DNA from: Proteobacteria bacterium SG_bin9 | Lineage (GTDB): Bacteria; Pseudomonadota; Alphaproteobacteria; Rhizobiales; Xanthobacteraceae | DNA: 64,000 nucleotides | Reading direction: 5' to 3' | NCBI GenBank assembly: GCA_002083525.1 | Contig: LWDM01000079.1 | Span: 1 to 64,000 of the forward strand | In this document: piece by piece, positions 50,547-59,245 of the stretch | Numbering within the stretch: the first letter of the stretch is position 1 | Layout of the letters: each line of letters starts with the position of its first letter | Translations under genes and position numbers: made by a program | Notes under the pieces: model-generated | Told to the model about the DNA's origin: nothing | Databases searched by the model: none | The model's input: only the letters and a program-made list of their open reading frames with translations

Positions 50547-52361
50547 ATGGCGCCTCCCCTGATCCAGCTCAAAGGCATCACGCTGACGTTCGGCGGCACG
50601 CCGCTGCTCGATGGCGTCGATCTGTCGGTCTCGACCGGCGAGCGCATCGCGCTGATCGGCCGCAACGGCTCCGGCAAGTCGACGCTGCTGAAGATCGCGG
50701 CAGGACTGGTCGAGCCCGATCGCGGAGATCGCTTCGTGCAGCCCGGCGCAACCATCCGCTACCTGCCGCAGGAGCCGGATTTCGGCAACGCACCGACGAC
50801 GCTCGCCTATGTCGAGGCCGGACTGCATGCCGGTGACGATGCCTATCAGGCGCCGTATCTCCTGGAGCAACTCGGCCTCACCGGCCAGGAGAACCCGGCC
50901 AATCTTTCCGGCGGTGAAGCACGCCGCGCGGCGATTGCGCGCACGCTCGCACCCTCGCCCGACATTCTGCTGCTCGACGAGCCGACCAACCATCTCGACC
51001 TCTCGACCATCGAGTGGCTCGAAGACGAACTCGCGCGCCGCCGCTGCGCGCTGGTGATGATCAGCCACGATCGCCGCTTCCTCTCCAATCTTTCGCGCAG
51101 CACCGCATGGCTCGATCGCGGTCAGGCACGGCAGATCGACCGCGGCTTTTCGGCGTTCGAGGCCTGGCGCGACGAGGTTTTGGCGGAAGAAGAGCGCGAC
51201 CAGCACAAGATCGACCGCAAGATCGTCGCCGAGGAACACTGGCTGCGCTACGGCGTCTCGGGCCGGCGCAAGCGCAACGTCAAACGCCTCGCCAACCTGC
51301 ATGCACTGCGCGATCAGCGCCGCACCTATCGTGGCGTCGCCGGACAAGCGGCGCTGACTGCATCCGAGGCCGAGCAATCCGGCAAACTGATCATCGAGGC
51401 GATCAAGATCAGCAAGGCATTTGACGACCGCACCATCGTCGACAACTTCTCGACCCGCATCCAGCGCGGCGACCGCGTCGGCATCGTTGGTCCGAACGGC
51501 GCCGGCAAAACCACGCTGATCAACCTGCTGACCGGCAACGACGAGCCGGACGCGGGCAAGGTGAAGCTCGGCGTCAACATCGAGATGGCGACGCTCGACC
51601 AGCACCGCGAAAGCCTCGATCCGAAGTCGACGCTCAGCGACGCGCTCACCGGCGGACGCGGCGACAGCGTCATGGTCGGCGGCAAGCCGCGCCACGTCAT
51701 CGGCTACATGAAGGACTTCCTGTTCGCGCAGGAGCAGGCGCGCACGCCGCTGGAAGTTCTGTCCGGCGGCGAGCGCGGACGGCTGATGCTGGCGCGCGCG
51801 CTGGCGAAGCCGTCCAACCTGCTGGTGCTGGACGAACCGACCAACGACCTCGATCTCGAAACGCTCGACGTGCTCGAAGAAATGCTCGGCGATTACGAGG
51901 GCACGGTGATCCTCGTCAGCCACGACCGCGATTTCCTCGATCGCGTCGTCACATCCGTGATCGCACCGGACGGCAACGGCAAGTGGATCGAATACGCCGG
52001 CGGCTATTCCGACATGCTGGCCCAGCGCGGCTCGGACCTGCAGCAGGCGTCACGTCAGGCGTCACCGGAGAAGAAGGCAGCGGCTGCCCCCGCCGCCACG
52101 CCGTCGGCCACGCCTCAACAGAAGCGCCGCCTCTCCTTCAACGAGAAGCACGCGCTGGAAACGCTGCCGAAGATGATGAAAAAGCTGCAGGCGGAGATCG
52201 CGAAGCAGCAGGCACTGCTCGACGATCCGAACCTCTATGCGAAGGACCGCAATAAGTTCGATGCCGCCACCGCCGCGCTGACCAAGGCGCAGGATGAACT
52301 CCAGCAATCCGAAGAGCGCTGGCTGGAGCTCGAAATTCTGCGCGAGGAGCTGGAAGGGTAA
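50547..52361 (+). CDS. uup: ABC-F family ATPase, Uup-like
   Basis: This 604-residue protein has two ABC domains and no membrane segment. The Walker A motifs are GRNGSGKSTLL (residues 32-42) and GPNGAGKTTLI, the signatures LSGGEARRAA and LSGGERGRLM, and the Walker B motifs LLLDEPTNHLDL and LVLDEPTNDLDL. A C-terminal coiled-coil tail (LQAEIAKQQALLDDP, ELQQSEERWLELEIL) identifies Uup rather than EttA. Uup proteins act on stalled or damaged ribosomes and branched DNA. The preceding gene overlaps its ribosome binding region, so the two are likely co-transcribed. Confidence 0.92.
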   Translation: MAPPLIQLKGITLTFGGTPLLDGVDLSVSTGERIALIGRNGSGKSTLLKIAAGLVEPDRGDRFVQPGATIRYLPQEPDFGNAPTTLAYVEAGLHAGDDAYQAPYLLEQLGLTGQENPANLSGGEARRAAIARTLAPSPDILLLDEPTNHLDLSTIEWLEDELARRRCALVMISHDRRFLSNLSRSTAWLDRGQARQIDRGFSAFEAWRDEVLAEEERDQHKIDRKIVAEEHWLRYGVSGRRKRNVKRLANLHALRDQRRTYRGVAGQAALTASEAEQSGKLIIEAIKISKAFDDRTIVDNFSTRIQRGDRVGIVGPNGAGKTTLINLLTGNDEPDAGKVKLGVNIEMATLDQHRESLDPKSTLSDALTGGRGDSVMVGGKPRHVIGYMKDFLFAQEQARTPLEVLSGGERGRLMLARALAKPSNLLVLDEPTNDLDLETLDVLEEMLGDYEGTVILVSHDRDFLDRVVTSVIAPDGNGKWIEYAGGYSDMLAQRGSDLQQASRQASPEKKAAAAPAATPSATPQQKRRLSFNEKHALETLPKMMKKLQAEIAKQQALLDDPNLYAKDRNKFDAATAALTKAQDELQQSEERWLELEILREELEG

Positions 52362-52371
52362 GCCTCTCAGT

Positions 52372-52447
52372 CGTCAAGCCCGGACTTGATCCGGGCATCC
52401 ATCTTTCCGAAAGAAGCTGGATTGCCGGGTCAAGCCCGGCAATGACG
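52372..52447. repeat. Dispersed palindromic repeat, family 2, copy 2
   Basis: It begins CGTCAAGCCCGGACTTGATCC and ends AAGCCCGGCAATGACG. It separates the uup-like gene from the convergent DsrE-like gene and may terminate both. Confidence 0.85.
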
Positions 52448-52454
52448 AGTGGAT

Positions 52455-52892
52455 TTACGGCTTCAGATAGACGTAACCCTGCGACTGCAGTTCGGCGAGC
52501 TTCACCACACCGCCCTCGTCGACCTTCACCATGCCGGGAAGCAGATCCGCCTGCGTCACGCCCTGTGCCTTCATGGTGTTGCCGCAGGCATTCACCGTGA
52601 GACCGGTCTTGATGTGTTTCTCGAGCTTGCTGCTGGTATCGGGGCTCGCCGAGATCGCGTGGAACGCCTTCAGCGCCGGGCCATGCACGACCAGCGCGAT
52701 ATTCACCTTCTCCGGTCCGCCGACGCCATCGTAATGGTTCTGGATGTTGCCGAGCGTGAAGGCGACCTTGTCCATGTCGCACAGGTGATAAACCACCTTC
52801 GACTTGTCAGGCCCAGCGGCGCGCGCGGGCGACGAGAGCGAGAACAAGCCACTGAGCGTGGCGAAGCCTGCGAGAAGATGACGGCGCTGCAT
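52455..52892 (-). CDS. Periplasmic DsrE-like protein
   Basis: This 145-residue exported protein of the DsrE/DsrF-like (YchN) group has a signal sequence MQRRHLLAGFATLSGLFS with an RR-x-LL opening, so it may be a Tat or Sec substrate, cleaved after ARA. The mature domain has VNIALVVHGPALKAF and the cysteine in VNACGNTMKAQGV, which is the position of the active cysteine of DsrE. Sulfur-relay or redox roles are possible. It is the second gene after the next exported protein on the same strand. Confidence 0.82.
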   Translation of the reverse strand: MQRRHLLAGFATLSGLFSLSSPARAAGPDKSKVVYHLCDMDKVAFTLGNIQNHYDGVGGPEKVNIALVVHGPALKAFHAISASPDTSSKLEKHIKTGLTVNACGNTMKAQGVTQADLLPGMVKVDEGGVVKLAELQSQGYVYLKP

Positions 52893-52905
52893 GGTTGATC
52901 CCCTT

Positions 52906-53616
52906 TTATTTGCTCCGCATCGCGGCGAGTTCCTTGCGGTCGGTTACGAGCGACGCGCATTCCTCGATGCTAGCACGGTCCAGCCGGAAAATCTTGTCAT
53001 CCGCGCCGGCCACCAGCTCGGTGCCCGCCTCATCGTCTGGCTTGTTGTTCTGCCAGATGCGGATGCGCTCTAACCGGATCAGCACCGACTGATCGTTCTT
53101 CATTGCCACACTGAGGCCGCCGCCGTCGCAATCGACGCCGCAGCCGTAGCGCATGTCGCCGCCGTCATCGGCGATGAAATGATTGCACGAGCCGGACGAG
53201 TCGAACGCGCCCTTGCGGTGGCGATACTGCACGCCGAGGCGGAAGGAATAGCTGAGGTTCTTCGTTTCCTCGTCCTTTTCGGCGCTGACCAGCAGCTTCA
53301 TCGCGCTCACCTTCTGCAGCGGATGGCGCTTGAGGTGATCGGGATCGTAGCGGCGCACGAAACAGGTGTAGTTCTTGTCCTTGGCTGGCGCGACCATGAA
53401 CATCCGCTTGTCGAACGCACCGGTGAGCACGGGGTCCTTGCCTATCTCTTCCGGATTGGGGGGCGCGGCGGGCTTGGCCTCATCCGCTTTCACCTCGGCG
53501 GCGGGCACGCTCGCGCCGCCATCCTGCGCGGCGAAGGATGGCGCGGAGAGCAGGGCCAGCGACGCGGCGCAGGCCAGAGCCAGATTCATCAATGTTTGCC
53601 GAAACTTGTCGGACAT
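52906..53616 (-). CDS. Exported protein of unknown function
   Basis: The family is not recognised. From ATG 53616 the product is 236 residues with a signal peptide (LALACAASLALLSAPSFA, cleaved near AAQD), a proline- and alanine-rich linker (PAAPPNPEEIG), and a mature domain with four cysteines in NYTCFVRRYD, GSCNHF, and GCGVDCDGGG. The cysteines may form disulfides in the periplasm. It begins 68 bases after the flavoprotein gene and ends 13 bases before the DsrE-like start, so the three may be co-transcribed. Confidence 0.7.
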   Translation of the reverse strand: MSDKFRQTLMNLALACAASLALLSAPSFAAQDGGASVPAAEVKADEAKPAAPPNPEEIGKDPVLTGAFDKRMFMVAPAKDKNYTCFVRRYDPDHLKRHPLQKVSAMKLLVSAEKDEETKNLSYSFRLGVQYRHRKGAFDSSGSCNHFIADDGGDMRYGCGVDCDGGGLSVAMKNDQSVLIRLERIRIWQNNKPDDEAGTELVAGADDKIFRLDRASIEECASLVTDRKELAAMRSK

Positions 53617-53684
53617 GGGCGCACCTGCGGTCGCAACGATTGCTTCCGATTTGTCGCGAGATGCCGCCAACGCGTTCAAACCAT

Positions 53685-54920
53685 TCAGGCTTTGGCCTTG
53701 AGCCAGGCCAGCACCCCGCGTCCGGCCGCGGCTCCCGTCGCGCACGCCGCCTGCAGCAGATAGCCGCCGGTCGGCGCCTCCCAGTCGAGCATCTCGCCGG
53801 CGACGAACACACCCGGCAGCCTGGCCAGCATGAAGCGGTCGTCGATCTCGCTGAACGCCACGCCGCCCGCCGTCGAAATAGCCCGTGCGAGCGGCGCGGC
53901 GGCGGTGAGCGTCACCGGCACGGCATTGATCAGCGACGCGAGTTGGGCGCGCGATATGTCCGTAAGCTTTCCGCCCTCCGCCATCGCCGCCTCCTGCAAC
54001 AGCCCGATCGCGACCGGCGATAATCCCGCCGCCTTGCGCAGAAATGTCGAGAAAGATTGTTTGCCGCGCGGCGCGGCGAGTTTTGCGGTGAGCGCCGCAT
54101 CGGCCACATCCGGACGCAACGCGATCATGAGCTGCGCGCTGCCATCGCGCGTGATCGCATCACGCAGCGGCGCAGCAAGCGCATAGACCGCCCCGCCCTC
54201 GATGCCGTCCTTGGTGATCATCGCATCACCACGTACGGTGTGCTCGCCGAAGCGGAGTTGCACCGTCTTCAGCGGCTCACCGGCGAAGCGCTCGCGAAAC
54301 GTCGGCGACCACACAACTGAGAAGCCGGAGTTCGCCGGACGCAGCGGCGTGATCGTCACGCCTTTCGCCGCAAGCAGATCGGTCCATGCGCCATCGGAGC
54401 CGAGCCGCGGCCAGCTCGCGCCACCGAGCGCGAGGACGGCCGCGTCGGCCTCGACAGTGATGCCGCCGCCTGCCGTCTCGAACTTCAAATTCCCCTCGCC
54501 GTCCCAGCCTATCCAGCGATGCCGCAGGTTCAGCGTCACGCCCGCCACATCGAGACGGCGCAGCCATGCGCGCAGCAGCGGCGACGCCTTGAAGCTTTTC
54601 GGGAATACACGTCCGCTTGAGCCTGTGAACGTCTCCTCGCCGAGATCGTGCGCCCATGTACGCAGCACGTCGGGCGTTAACGCATCGATGACCCGCGCGA
54701 GCCGATCCGCCGCCGCGCCGTAACGCGTCATGAATCGATCGAGGGGTTCGCTGTGCGTGAGATTGAGGCCCCCGCGCCCGGCCATCAGGAACTTGCGGCC
54801 GGCGGACGGCATCGCGTCATAGATCGTCACGCGGGCGCCGCCGGCGGCGAGGACCTCCGCCGCCATCAGCCCAGCCGGGCCTGCACCGATCACGGCGATG
54901 TTTGGGGATTGTGATGCCAT
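53685..54920 (-). CDS. HI0933/YhiN-family flavoprotein (TIGR03862-type)
   Basis: This 411-residue FAD-binding protein of the HI0933/YhiN family has the dinucleotide motif AVIGAGPAGLMAAEVLA at the N-terminus, GRGGLNLTHSEP, and the late FAD motif VFVAGEMLDWEAPTGGYLLQ. The reaction is unknown. The start is ATG 54920 (MASQSPNIAVIG); a frame extending to 54953 reads into the family-2 repeat and gives MPGSSPGMT, so it is rejected as a start. Confidence 0.88.
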   Translation of the reverse strand: MASQSPNIAVIGAGPAGLMAAEVLAAGGARVTIYDAMPSAGRKFLMAGRGGLNLTHSEPLDRFMTRYGAAADRLARVIDALTPDVLRTWAHDLGEETFTGSSGRVFPKSFKASPLLRAWLRRLDVAGVTLNLRHRWIGWDGEGNLKFETAGGGITVEADAAVLALGGASWPRLGSDGAWTDLLAAKGVTITPLRPANSGFSVVWSPTFRERFAGEPLKTVQLRFGEHTVRGDAMITKDGIEGGAVYALAAPLRDAITRDGSAQLMIALRPDVADAALTAKLAAPRGKQSFSTFLRKAAGLSPVAIGLLQEAAMAEGGKLTDISRAQLASLINAVPVTLTAAAPLARAISTAGGVAFSEIDDRFMLARLPGVFVAGEMLDWEAPTGGYLLQAACATGAAAGRGVLAWLKAKA

Positions 54921-54926
54921 CTCACT

Positions 54927-55010
54927 CGTCATGCCCGGACTTGATCCGGGCATCCATCTTTTTCTGAGAGATCAGTTAGATGGATCACCGGGTCAAGCCC
55001 GGTGATGACG
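54927..55010. repeat. Dispersed palindromic repeat, family 2, copy 3
   Basis: It begins CGTCATGCCCGGACTTGATCC and ends AAGCCCGGTGATGACG; the centre AGATGGATCACC is longer than in the other copies. It lies between the flavoprotein and the SDR genes, both on the minus strand, so it could act as a terminator for the SDR transcript. Confidence 0.85.
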
Positions 55011-55036
55011 CATCAGTTGGGCTGGGCCGCCAACCG

Positions 55037-55954
55037 TTACATCTTCACGCCGCGCGCGGTCGCCGCCTGCTGCACGTATTTCATGGTCTGCTGGAACGCC
55101 TGCTCCAGCGCCTTGCCCTTCGACATGTCGGAGATGTCGGCAAAGCGCGCGGCGATTGCGTCCGGCGTCCACTCGTTGTCCGGCAGGTTGATGCCCTCGC
55201 TCTCGATGATCTTGATCACCGCGAACGAGCCCGCGCCCGCGCCCATGATGGTGCGGGTCGGCGCATCCTCGCTGACGAGGTAGAGCACCGCGGGCGTGAT
55301 CGCCTCGGGCTTCATCAATTGCAGCGCCGCCGGCGGCAGTAATTCTTCGGTCATACGCGTCGCGGCCGTCGGTGCGATGGTGTTGACGCGGATGTTGGTC
55401 TTGCGCCCCTCTTCCGCCAGCACGTTCATCAGGCCCGCCATCGCCGCTTTTGCCGCGCCGTAGTTGGCCTGACCGAAATTGCCGAACAGGCCCGACGACG
55501 ACGAGGTCAGGACGATGCGGCCGTAGTTCTGTTCGCGCATGCCCGCCCACACCGCCTTGCAGCAGTTGAACGTGCCGGTGAGATGCACGCCGATGACCTT
55601 GGCGAAGTCCGCCGGCTCCATCTTCGCGAACGACTTGTCGCGCAGGATGCCGGCATTGGCGACCAGCACATCGACCTTGCCGAACTTCTCCGTCGCCTGC
55701 GCGACCATCGCCGTGACCTGCTCGAAGTCGGAGACGTCCGCGCCGTTCGCAATGGCTTCGCCGCCGGCCTTCTTGATTTCCTCGACCACCGTGTCCGCGG
55801 GACCGAGCGAAGCGCCGGTGCCGTCGCGCGCGCCGCCGAAGTCGTTGACCACCACCTTTGCGCCAAGCTTCGCCAATGAAAGTGCGTGGCTGCGGCCAAG
55901 GCCATTGCCTGCGCCGGTGACGATGGCGACGCGGCCGTCAAATCGGATTGTCAT
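55037..55954 (-). CDS. SDR-family oxidoreductase (HSD17B4-like, 3-hydroxyacyl-CoA type)
   Basis: This is a 305-residue classical SDR of the multifunctional-enzyme-2 type. It has TGAGNGLG, LVANAG, the catalytic serine in LTSSSSG, and the YxxxK in NYGAAKAAM. The long C-terminus after 240 is as in the peroxisomal HSD17B4 dehydrogenase domain. With the MaoC hydratase and acyl-CoA synthetase genes directly upstream it probably works in beta-oxidation of an unusual acyl-CoA. Confidence 0.88.
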   Translation of the reverse strand: MTIRFDGRVAIVTGAGNGLGRSHALSLAKLGAKVVVNDFGGARDGTGASLGPADTVVEEIKKAGGEAIANGADVSDFEQVTAMVAQATEKFGKVDVLVANAGILRDKSFAKMEPADFAKVIGVHLTGTFNCCKAVWAGMREQNYGRIVLTSSSSGLFGNFGQANYGAAKAAMAGLMNVLAEEGRKTNIRVNTIAPTAATRMTEELLPPAALQLMKPEAITPAVLYLVSEDAPTRTIMGAGAGSFAVIKIIESEGINLPDNEWTPDAIAARFADISDMSKGKALEQAFQQTMKYVQQAATARGVKM

Positions 55955-55967
55955 GGTTACATTCGCC

Positions 55968-56444
55968 TCATTCGAAATAGGTCAGGCCGATCCAGTCGGC
56001 GGCGATTGCGGGCTTCGCTTCGCCCTCGATCTCGACTGTCACCAGCGAGCGTGAAAACAGTTCGTTCGGCTTGCGCAGGTACGCCTCGCCGAGCTTGAAG
56101 TGGCCGCGCACGCGCGAGCCGGATTTCACCGGCGAGATGAAGCGCAGCTTGTCGAGGCCATAGTTGACGCCCATGGTTGCGCCCTCGATCGGCGGCATCA
56201 CCTCGTAGGAGAAGATGCTCATCATCGACATGGTGAGAAAGCCGTGCGCCACCGTGGTGCCGAAGTTGGTGTCCTTCGCACGTACCGGATCGACGTGAAT
56301 GTACTGATGATCGTTGATGACTTCAGCGAACTGATCGATGCGCTTCTGATCGAGCGTATGCCAGTTGGAGACGCCGATCTCCTGCCCGACCATTTTCAAA
56401 TACGCATCGAGCGTAATCGGTGGTTTGATCCACACGCTGTTCAT
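55968..56444 (-). CDS. MaoC-family R-specific enoyl-CoA hydratase-like
   Basis: This is a 158-residue hot-dog protein. The hydratase-2 motif is visible as QFAEVINDHQYIHVDP, in which the aspartate and the histidine are the catalytic pair, followed by VAHGFLTMSMMSIF. The R-3-hydroxyacyl-CoA product would suit the adjacent SDR, which starts 13 bases after its stop. The order is synthetase, hydratase, dehydrogenase on one strand. Confidence 0.9.
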   Translation of the reverse strand: MNSVWIKPPITLDAYLKMVGQEIGVSNWHTLDQKRIDQFAEVINDHQYIHVDPVRAKDTNFGTTVAHGFLTMSMMSIFSYEVMPPIEGATMGVNYGLDKLRFISPVKSGSRVRGHFKLGEAYLRKPNELFSRSLVTVEIEGEAKPAIAADWIGLTYFE

Positions 56445-56455
56445 TGGAATGCCCC

Positions 56456-58168
56456 TTAGCGAGCGCTTTGCAGCGCCGGAAAATCCTCTTCCCGAAATTC
56501 AGCGCCGCGCAAGGGATCGCTGCGGTTGTTGTCGTGTTCGAGACGGCGCAATTGCACGCGGCGGATCTTGCCCGAAATCGTCTTCGGCAGCTCGGTCACA
56601 AGCTCGAGGCGGCGGATGCGCTTGAACGGCGCCAGCCGCGCATGCGTATGCGCGAAGATCGACTCGGCTGTCGCGGCGGACGGCGCGACGCCGCCGACCA
56701 GCAAGACATACGCTTTCGGGATCGCGAGCCGGATCGGATCGGGCGACGGCACCACCGCCGCTTCCGCCACGGCCTCGTGCTCCAGCAGAATGCTTTCGAG
56801 CTCGAACGGCGAGATACGATAGTCGGACGACTTGAACACGTCGTCGGAGCGGCCGACGAAGGTGAGATAGCCGTCGTCGTCGACGAACACCACGTCGCCG
56901 GTGCGATACGCATCGCCATCGGCCGAGTGTGGTTGGCCGTCTTCACCCAGATATCCGCGCATCAGCCCCGCGGGACGATCGTTGCCCAGCAACAGGCTGA
57001 TCTCGCCTTCGCTCGCGGGATTGCCGTCGATATCGGCGACGCGCACGCGATAGCCCGGCATCGGCCGGCCCATGGAGCCGACCTTGACCTGTTGCCCCGG
57101 CGAGTTGCCCGCAAGCGCGGTCGTCTCGGTCTGGCCGTAGCCGTCGCGGATGGTGAGATTCCACGCCGCGCGGATTTGGTCGATCACTTCCGGATTGAGC
57201 GGCTCGCCTGCGCCGCAGACTTCGCGCAGCGACATCTTGTACTGCGTCAGGTCCTCCTGAATCAGCAGCCGCCATACGGTCGGCGGCGCGCATAGCGTCG
57301 TCACCTTGCAGCGTTCGAGCGTTTTCAGCAGCGGCTTGGCATCGAAGCGCGGCTGGTTGGCGATGAAGATCGTCGCGCCCGCGTTCCACGGTGCGAAGAA
57401 GCAGCTCCACGCATGCTTGGCCCAGCCGGGCGATGAAATGTTGAGATGCACGTCGCCAGGTTGCAGCCCGATCCAGAACATCGTCGTCAGCGCGCCGACC
57501 GGATAGCTGCGATGGCTGTGCAGCACGAGCTTCGGCTTCGCCGTCGTGCCCGACGTGAAGTAGAGCAGCATCGGATCGTCGGACTTGGTCACGCCGTCCG
57601 GCGTGAACGCCTCGGATTGCTTGCGTGCGTCCGCAAATGGCAACCAGCCGGCCGCAGCGCTTTCGCCAACGACGATCTTCGCGACGCCCGGCGCCTTGAG
57701 CCCGTCGAACTTCGCGACCTGATCGGCGGAAGCGACCACCGCGCGCGCCTTGCCGCGATCGAGGCGATCCTGCAATTCGTCCGGCGTCAGCAAGGTCGTC
57801 GCCGGAATGACGATCACACCGAGCTTGATCGCCGCCAGCATCGTTTCCCACAGCGGCACGACGTTGCCGAGCAGCAGCAGCAGATGGTCGCCGCGCTTCA
57901 GCCCCTGCGCGCGCAGGAAATTCGCAACCTGGTTGGAGCGTGTCGAGAGTTCGGCAAACGTCAGTTTGGTCTCGGCGCCGCTCGCGACATCGACGATCCA
58001 GAGCGCCGTGCGGCTCGCGCTCTCGGCGTTGCGCGCCAGTTCCGCATCGAACCAGTCGAGCGCCCAGTTGAACGCCGGCTGATCCGGCCAGCGGAAGTCG
58101 CGCACCGCCGTATCGTAGTCGGTGCGATGGCGCAGAAGAAACGCGCGCGCGTCCTGGAAGGTGGTCAT
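56456..58168 (-). CDS. AMP-binding acyl-CoA synthetase
   Basis: This is a 570-residue AMP-forming acyl/aryl-CoA synthetase. The P-loop is YFTSGTTAKPKLVLHSH, the A5 motif RDGYGQTETTALAG, and the C-terminal lysine motif TELPKTISGKIRRVQL. It activates a carboxylic acid to its CoA thioester for the MaoC and SDR steps encoded next. ATG 58168 is preferred; an upstream in-frame ATG at 58216 would add 16 residues without a better site. The substrate is unknown. Confidence 0.9.
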   Translation of the reverse strand: MTTFQDARAFLLRHRTDYDTAVRDFRWPDQPAFNWALDWFDAELARNAESASRTALWIVDVASGAETKLTFAELSTRSNQVANFLRAQGLKRGDHLLLLLGNVVPLWETMLAAIKLGVIVIPATTLLTPDELQDRLDRGKARAVVASADQVAKFDGLKAPGVAKIVVGESAAAGWLPFADARKQSEAFTPDGVTKSDDPMLLYFTSGTTAKPKLVLHSHRSYPVGALTTMFWIGLQPGDVHLNISSPGWAKHAWSCFFAPWNAGATIFIANQPRFDAKPLLKTLERCKVTTLCAPPTVWRLLIQEDLTQYKMSLREVCGAGEPLNPEVIDQIRAAWNLTIRDGYGQTETTALAGNSPGQQVKVGSMGRPMPGYRVRVADIDGNPASEGEISLLLGNDRPAGLMRGYLGEDGQPHSADGDAYRTGDVVFVDDDGYLTFVGRSDDVFKSSDYRISPFELESILLEHEAVAEAAVVPSPDPIRLAIPKAYVLLVGGVAPSAATAESIFAHTHARLAPFKRIRRLELVTELPKTISGKIRRVQLRRLEHDNNRSDPLRGAEFREEDFPALQSAR

Positions 58169-58249
58169 GCTGGTCCCGGCCTGGTTATTTCGCCCGGAAT
58201 AAATCACGGTCGTCATCTCAGCGAAAGCCGGACGACGACCGGCTTCCGA

Positions 58250-59134
58250 TTATTTTGCCAGGCTGCGGACGTGGTTGATGATGCCCGAGAAATCCACGCC
58301 GCCGTGCCCGGCCGCATCGAAGTCCTTGTAGAGTTCCTGCGCATGCTTGCCGAGCGGCGTCACCGCGCCCGCCGCCGAGGCAGCGTCCTGCGCGAGCGTG
58401 AGGTCTTTCACCATCAGCGCCGACGCGAAGCCCGGCTTGTAGCCGTTGTTGGCGGGCGACGTGGGAACCGGGCCCGGCACCGGGCAATAGGTCGTCAGCG
58501 ACCAGCACTGGCCCGACGACGTTGAGGACACATCGAACAGCGCCTGATGCGACAGGCCGAGCTTTTCGGCCAGCGCGAACGCTTCGCCGACCGCGATCAT
58601 CGAAATGCCGAGGATCATGTTGTTGCAGATCTTCGCCGCCTGCCCCGCACCCGGATCGCCGCAGTGGACGATCTTCTTGCCCATGCCTTCGAGGATCGGC
58701 TTCGCCGCGCCAAACGACTTCGCATCGCCGCCGCACATGAAGGTGAGCGTCGCGCCCGCCGCACCGCCGACGCCGCCGGAGACCGGCGCATCGACCGACG
58801 AAAGCCCGGCCTTGCTGGCAAGCCCGTGCGCGGTGCGCGCGCTTTCCACGTCGACCGTCGAGCAATCGATCAGCAGCGCGCCCTTGGCGACCGACGGAAT
58901 GACATCGGTCCACACCGCGACCACATGCTTGCCGGCCGGCAGCATGGTGATCACAACGTCCGCACCCTTCACCGACGCGGCGGCGCTGTCAGCGATCGAG
59001 ACGCCCGCGGCCTTTGCCGCGGTCTTCGATGCCTCGACCAGATCGAAGCCCGTCACCTTGTGCCCGGCCTTGACCAGATTGCCGGCCATCGGCCCGCCCA
59101 TGTTGCCGAGCCCGATGAATGCAATGTTCGCCAT
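58250..59134 (-). CDS. mmsB: 3-hydroxyisobutyrate dehydrogenase
   Basis: This 294-residue NAD-dependent beta-hydroxyacid dehydrogenase oxidises 3-hydroxyisobutyrate to methylmalonate semialdehyde in valine degradation. The Rossmann motif is FIGLGNMGGPMAGNL at residues 5-19; the substrate motif DAPVSGGVGGAAGATLTFM and the catalytic lysine in GAGQAAKICNNM are present. The order hibch, acd, mmsA around it supports this assignment over other family members. Confidence 0.94.
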   Translation of the reverse strand: MANIAFIGLGNMGGPMAGNLVKAGHKVTGFDLVEASKTAAKAAGVSIADSAAASVKGADVVITMLPAGKHVVAVWTDVIPSVAKGALLIDCSTVDVESARTAHGLASKAGLSSVDAPVSGGVGGAAGATLTFMCGGDAKSFGAAKPILEGMGKKIVHCGDPGAGQAAKICNNMILGISMIAVGEAFALAEKLGLSHQALFDVSSTSSGQCWSLTTYCPVPGPVPTSPANNGYKPGFASALMVKDLTLAQDAASAAGAVTPLGKHAQELYKDFDAAGHGGVDFSGIINHVRSLAK

Positions 59135-59159
59135 TGTTATGCTCCCTCTATTCTTGTTT

Positions 59160-59239
59160 CGTCATTGCGAGCGAAGCGAAGCAATCCAGCTCCGGGTGTG
59201 GTGTGGATTGCTTCGTCGCTATCGCTCCTCGCAATGACG
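59160..59239. repeat. Dispersed palindromic repeat, family 1, copy 3
   Basis: It begins CGTCATTGCGAGCGAAGCG and ends CTCCTCGCAATGACG. The inner pair is AAGCAATCCA/TGGATTGCTT. It lies between mmsB and hibch, both minus strand, and may set the relative transcript level of mmsB or its end. Confidence 0.85.
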
Positions 59240-59245
59240 TTTCAT

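Noticed and set aside
53685..54953. Longer N-terminus of the HI0933-type flavoprotein
   Set aside because: The extra residues come from reading into the family-2 repeat, and the dinucleotide motif fits a start at 54920.
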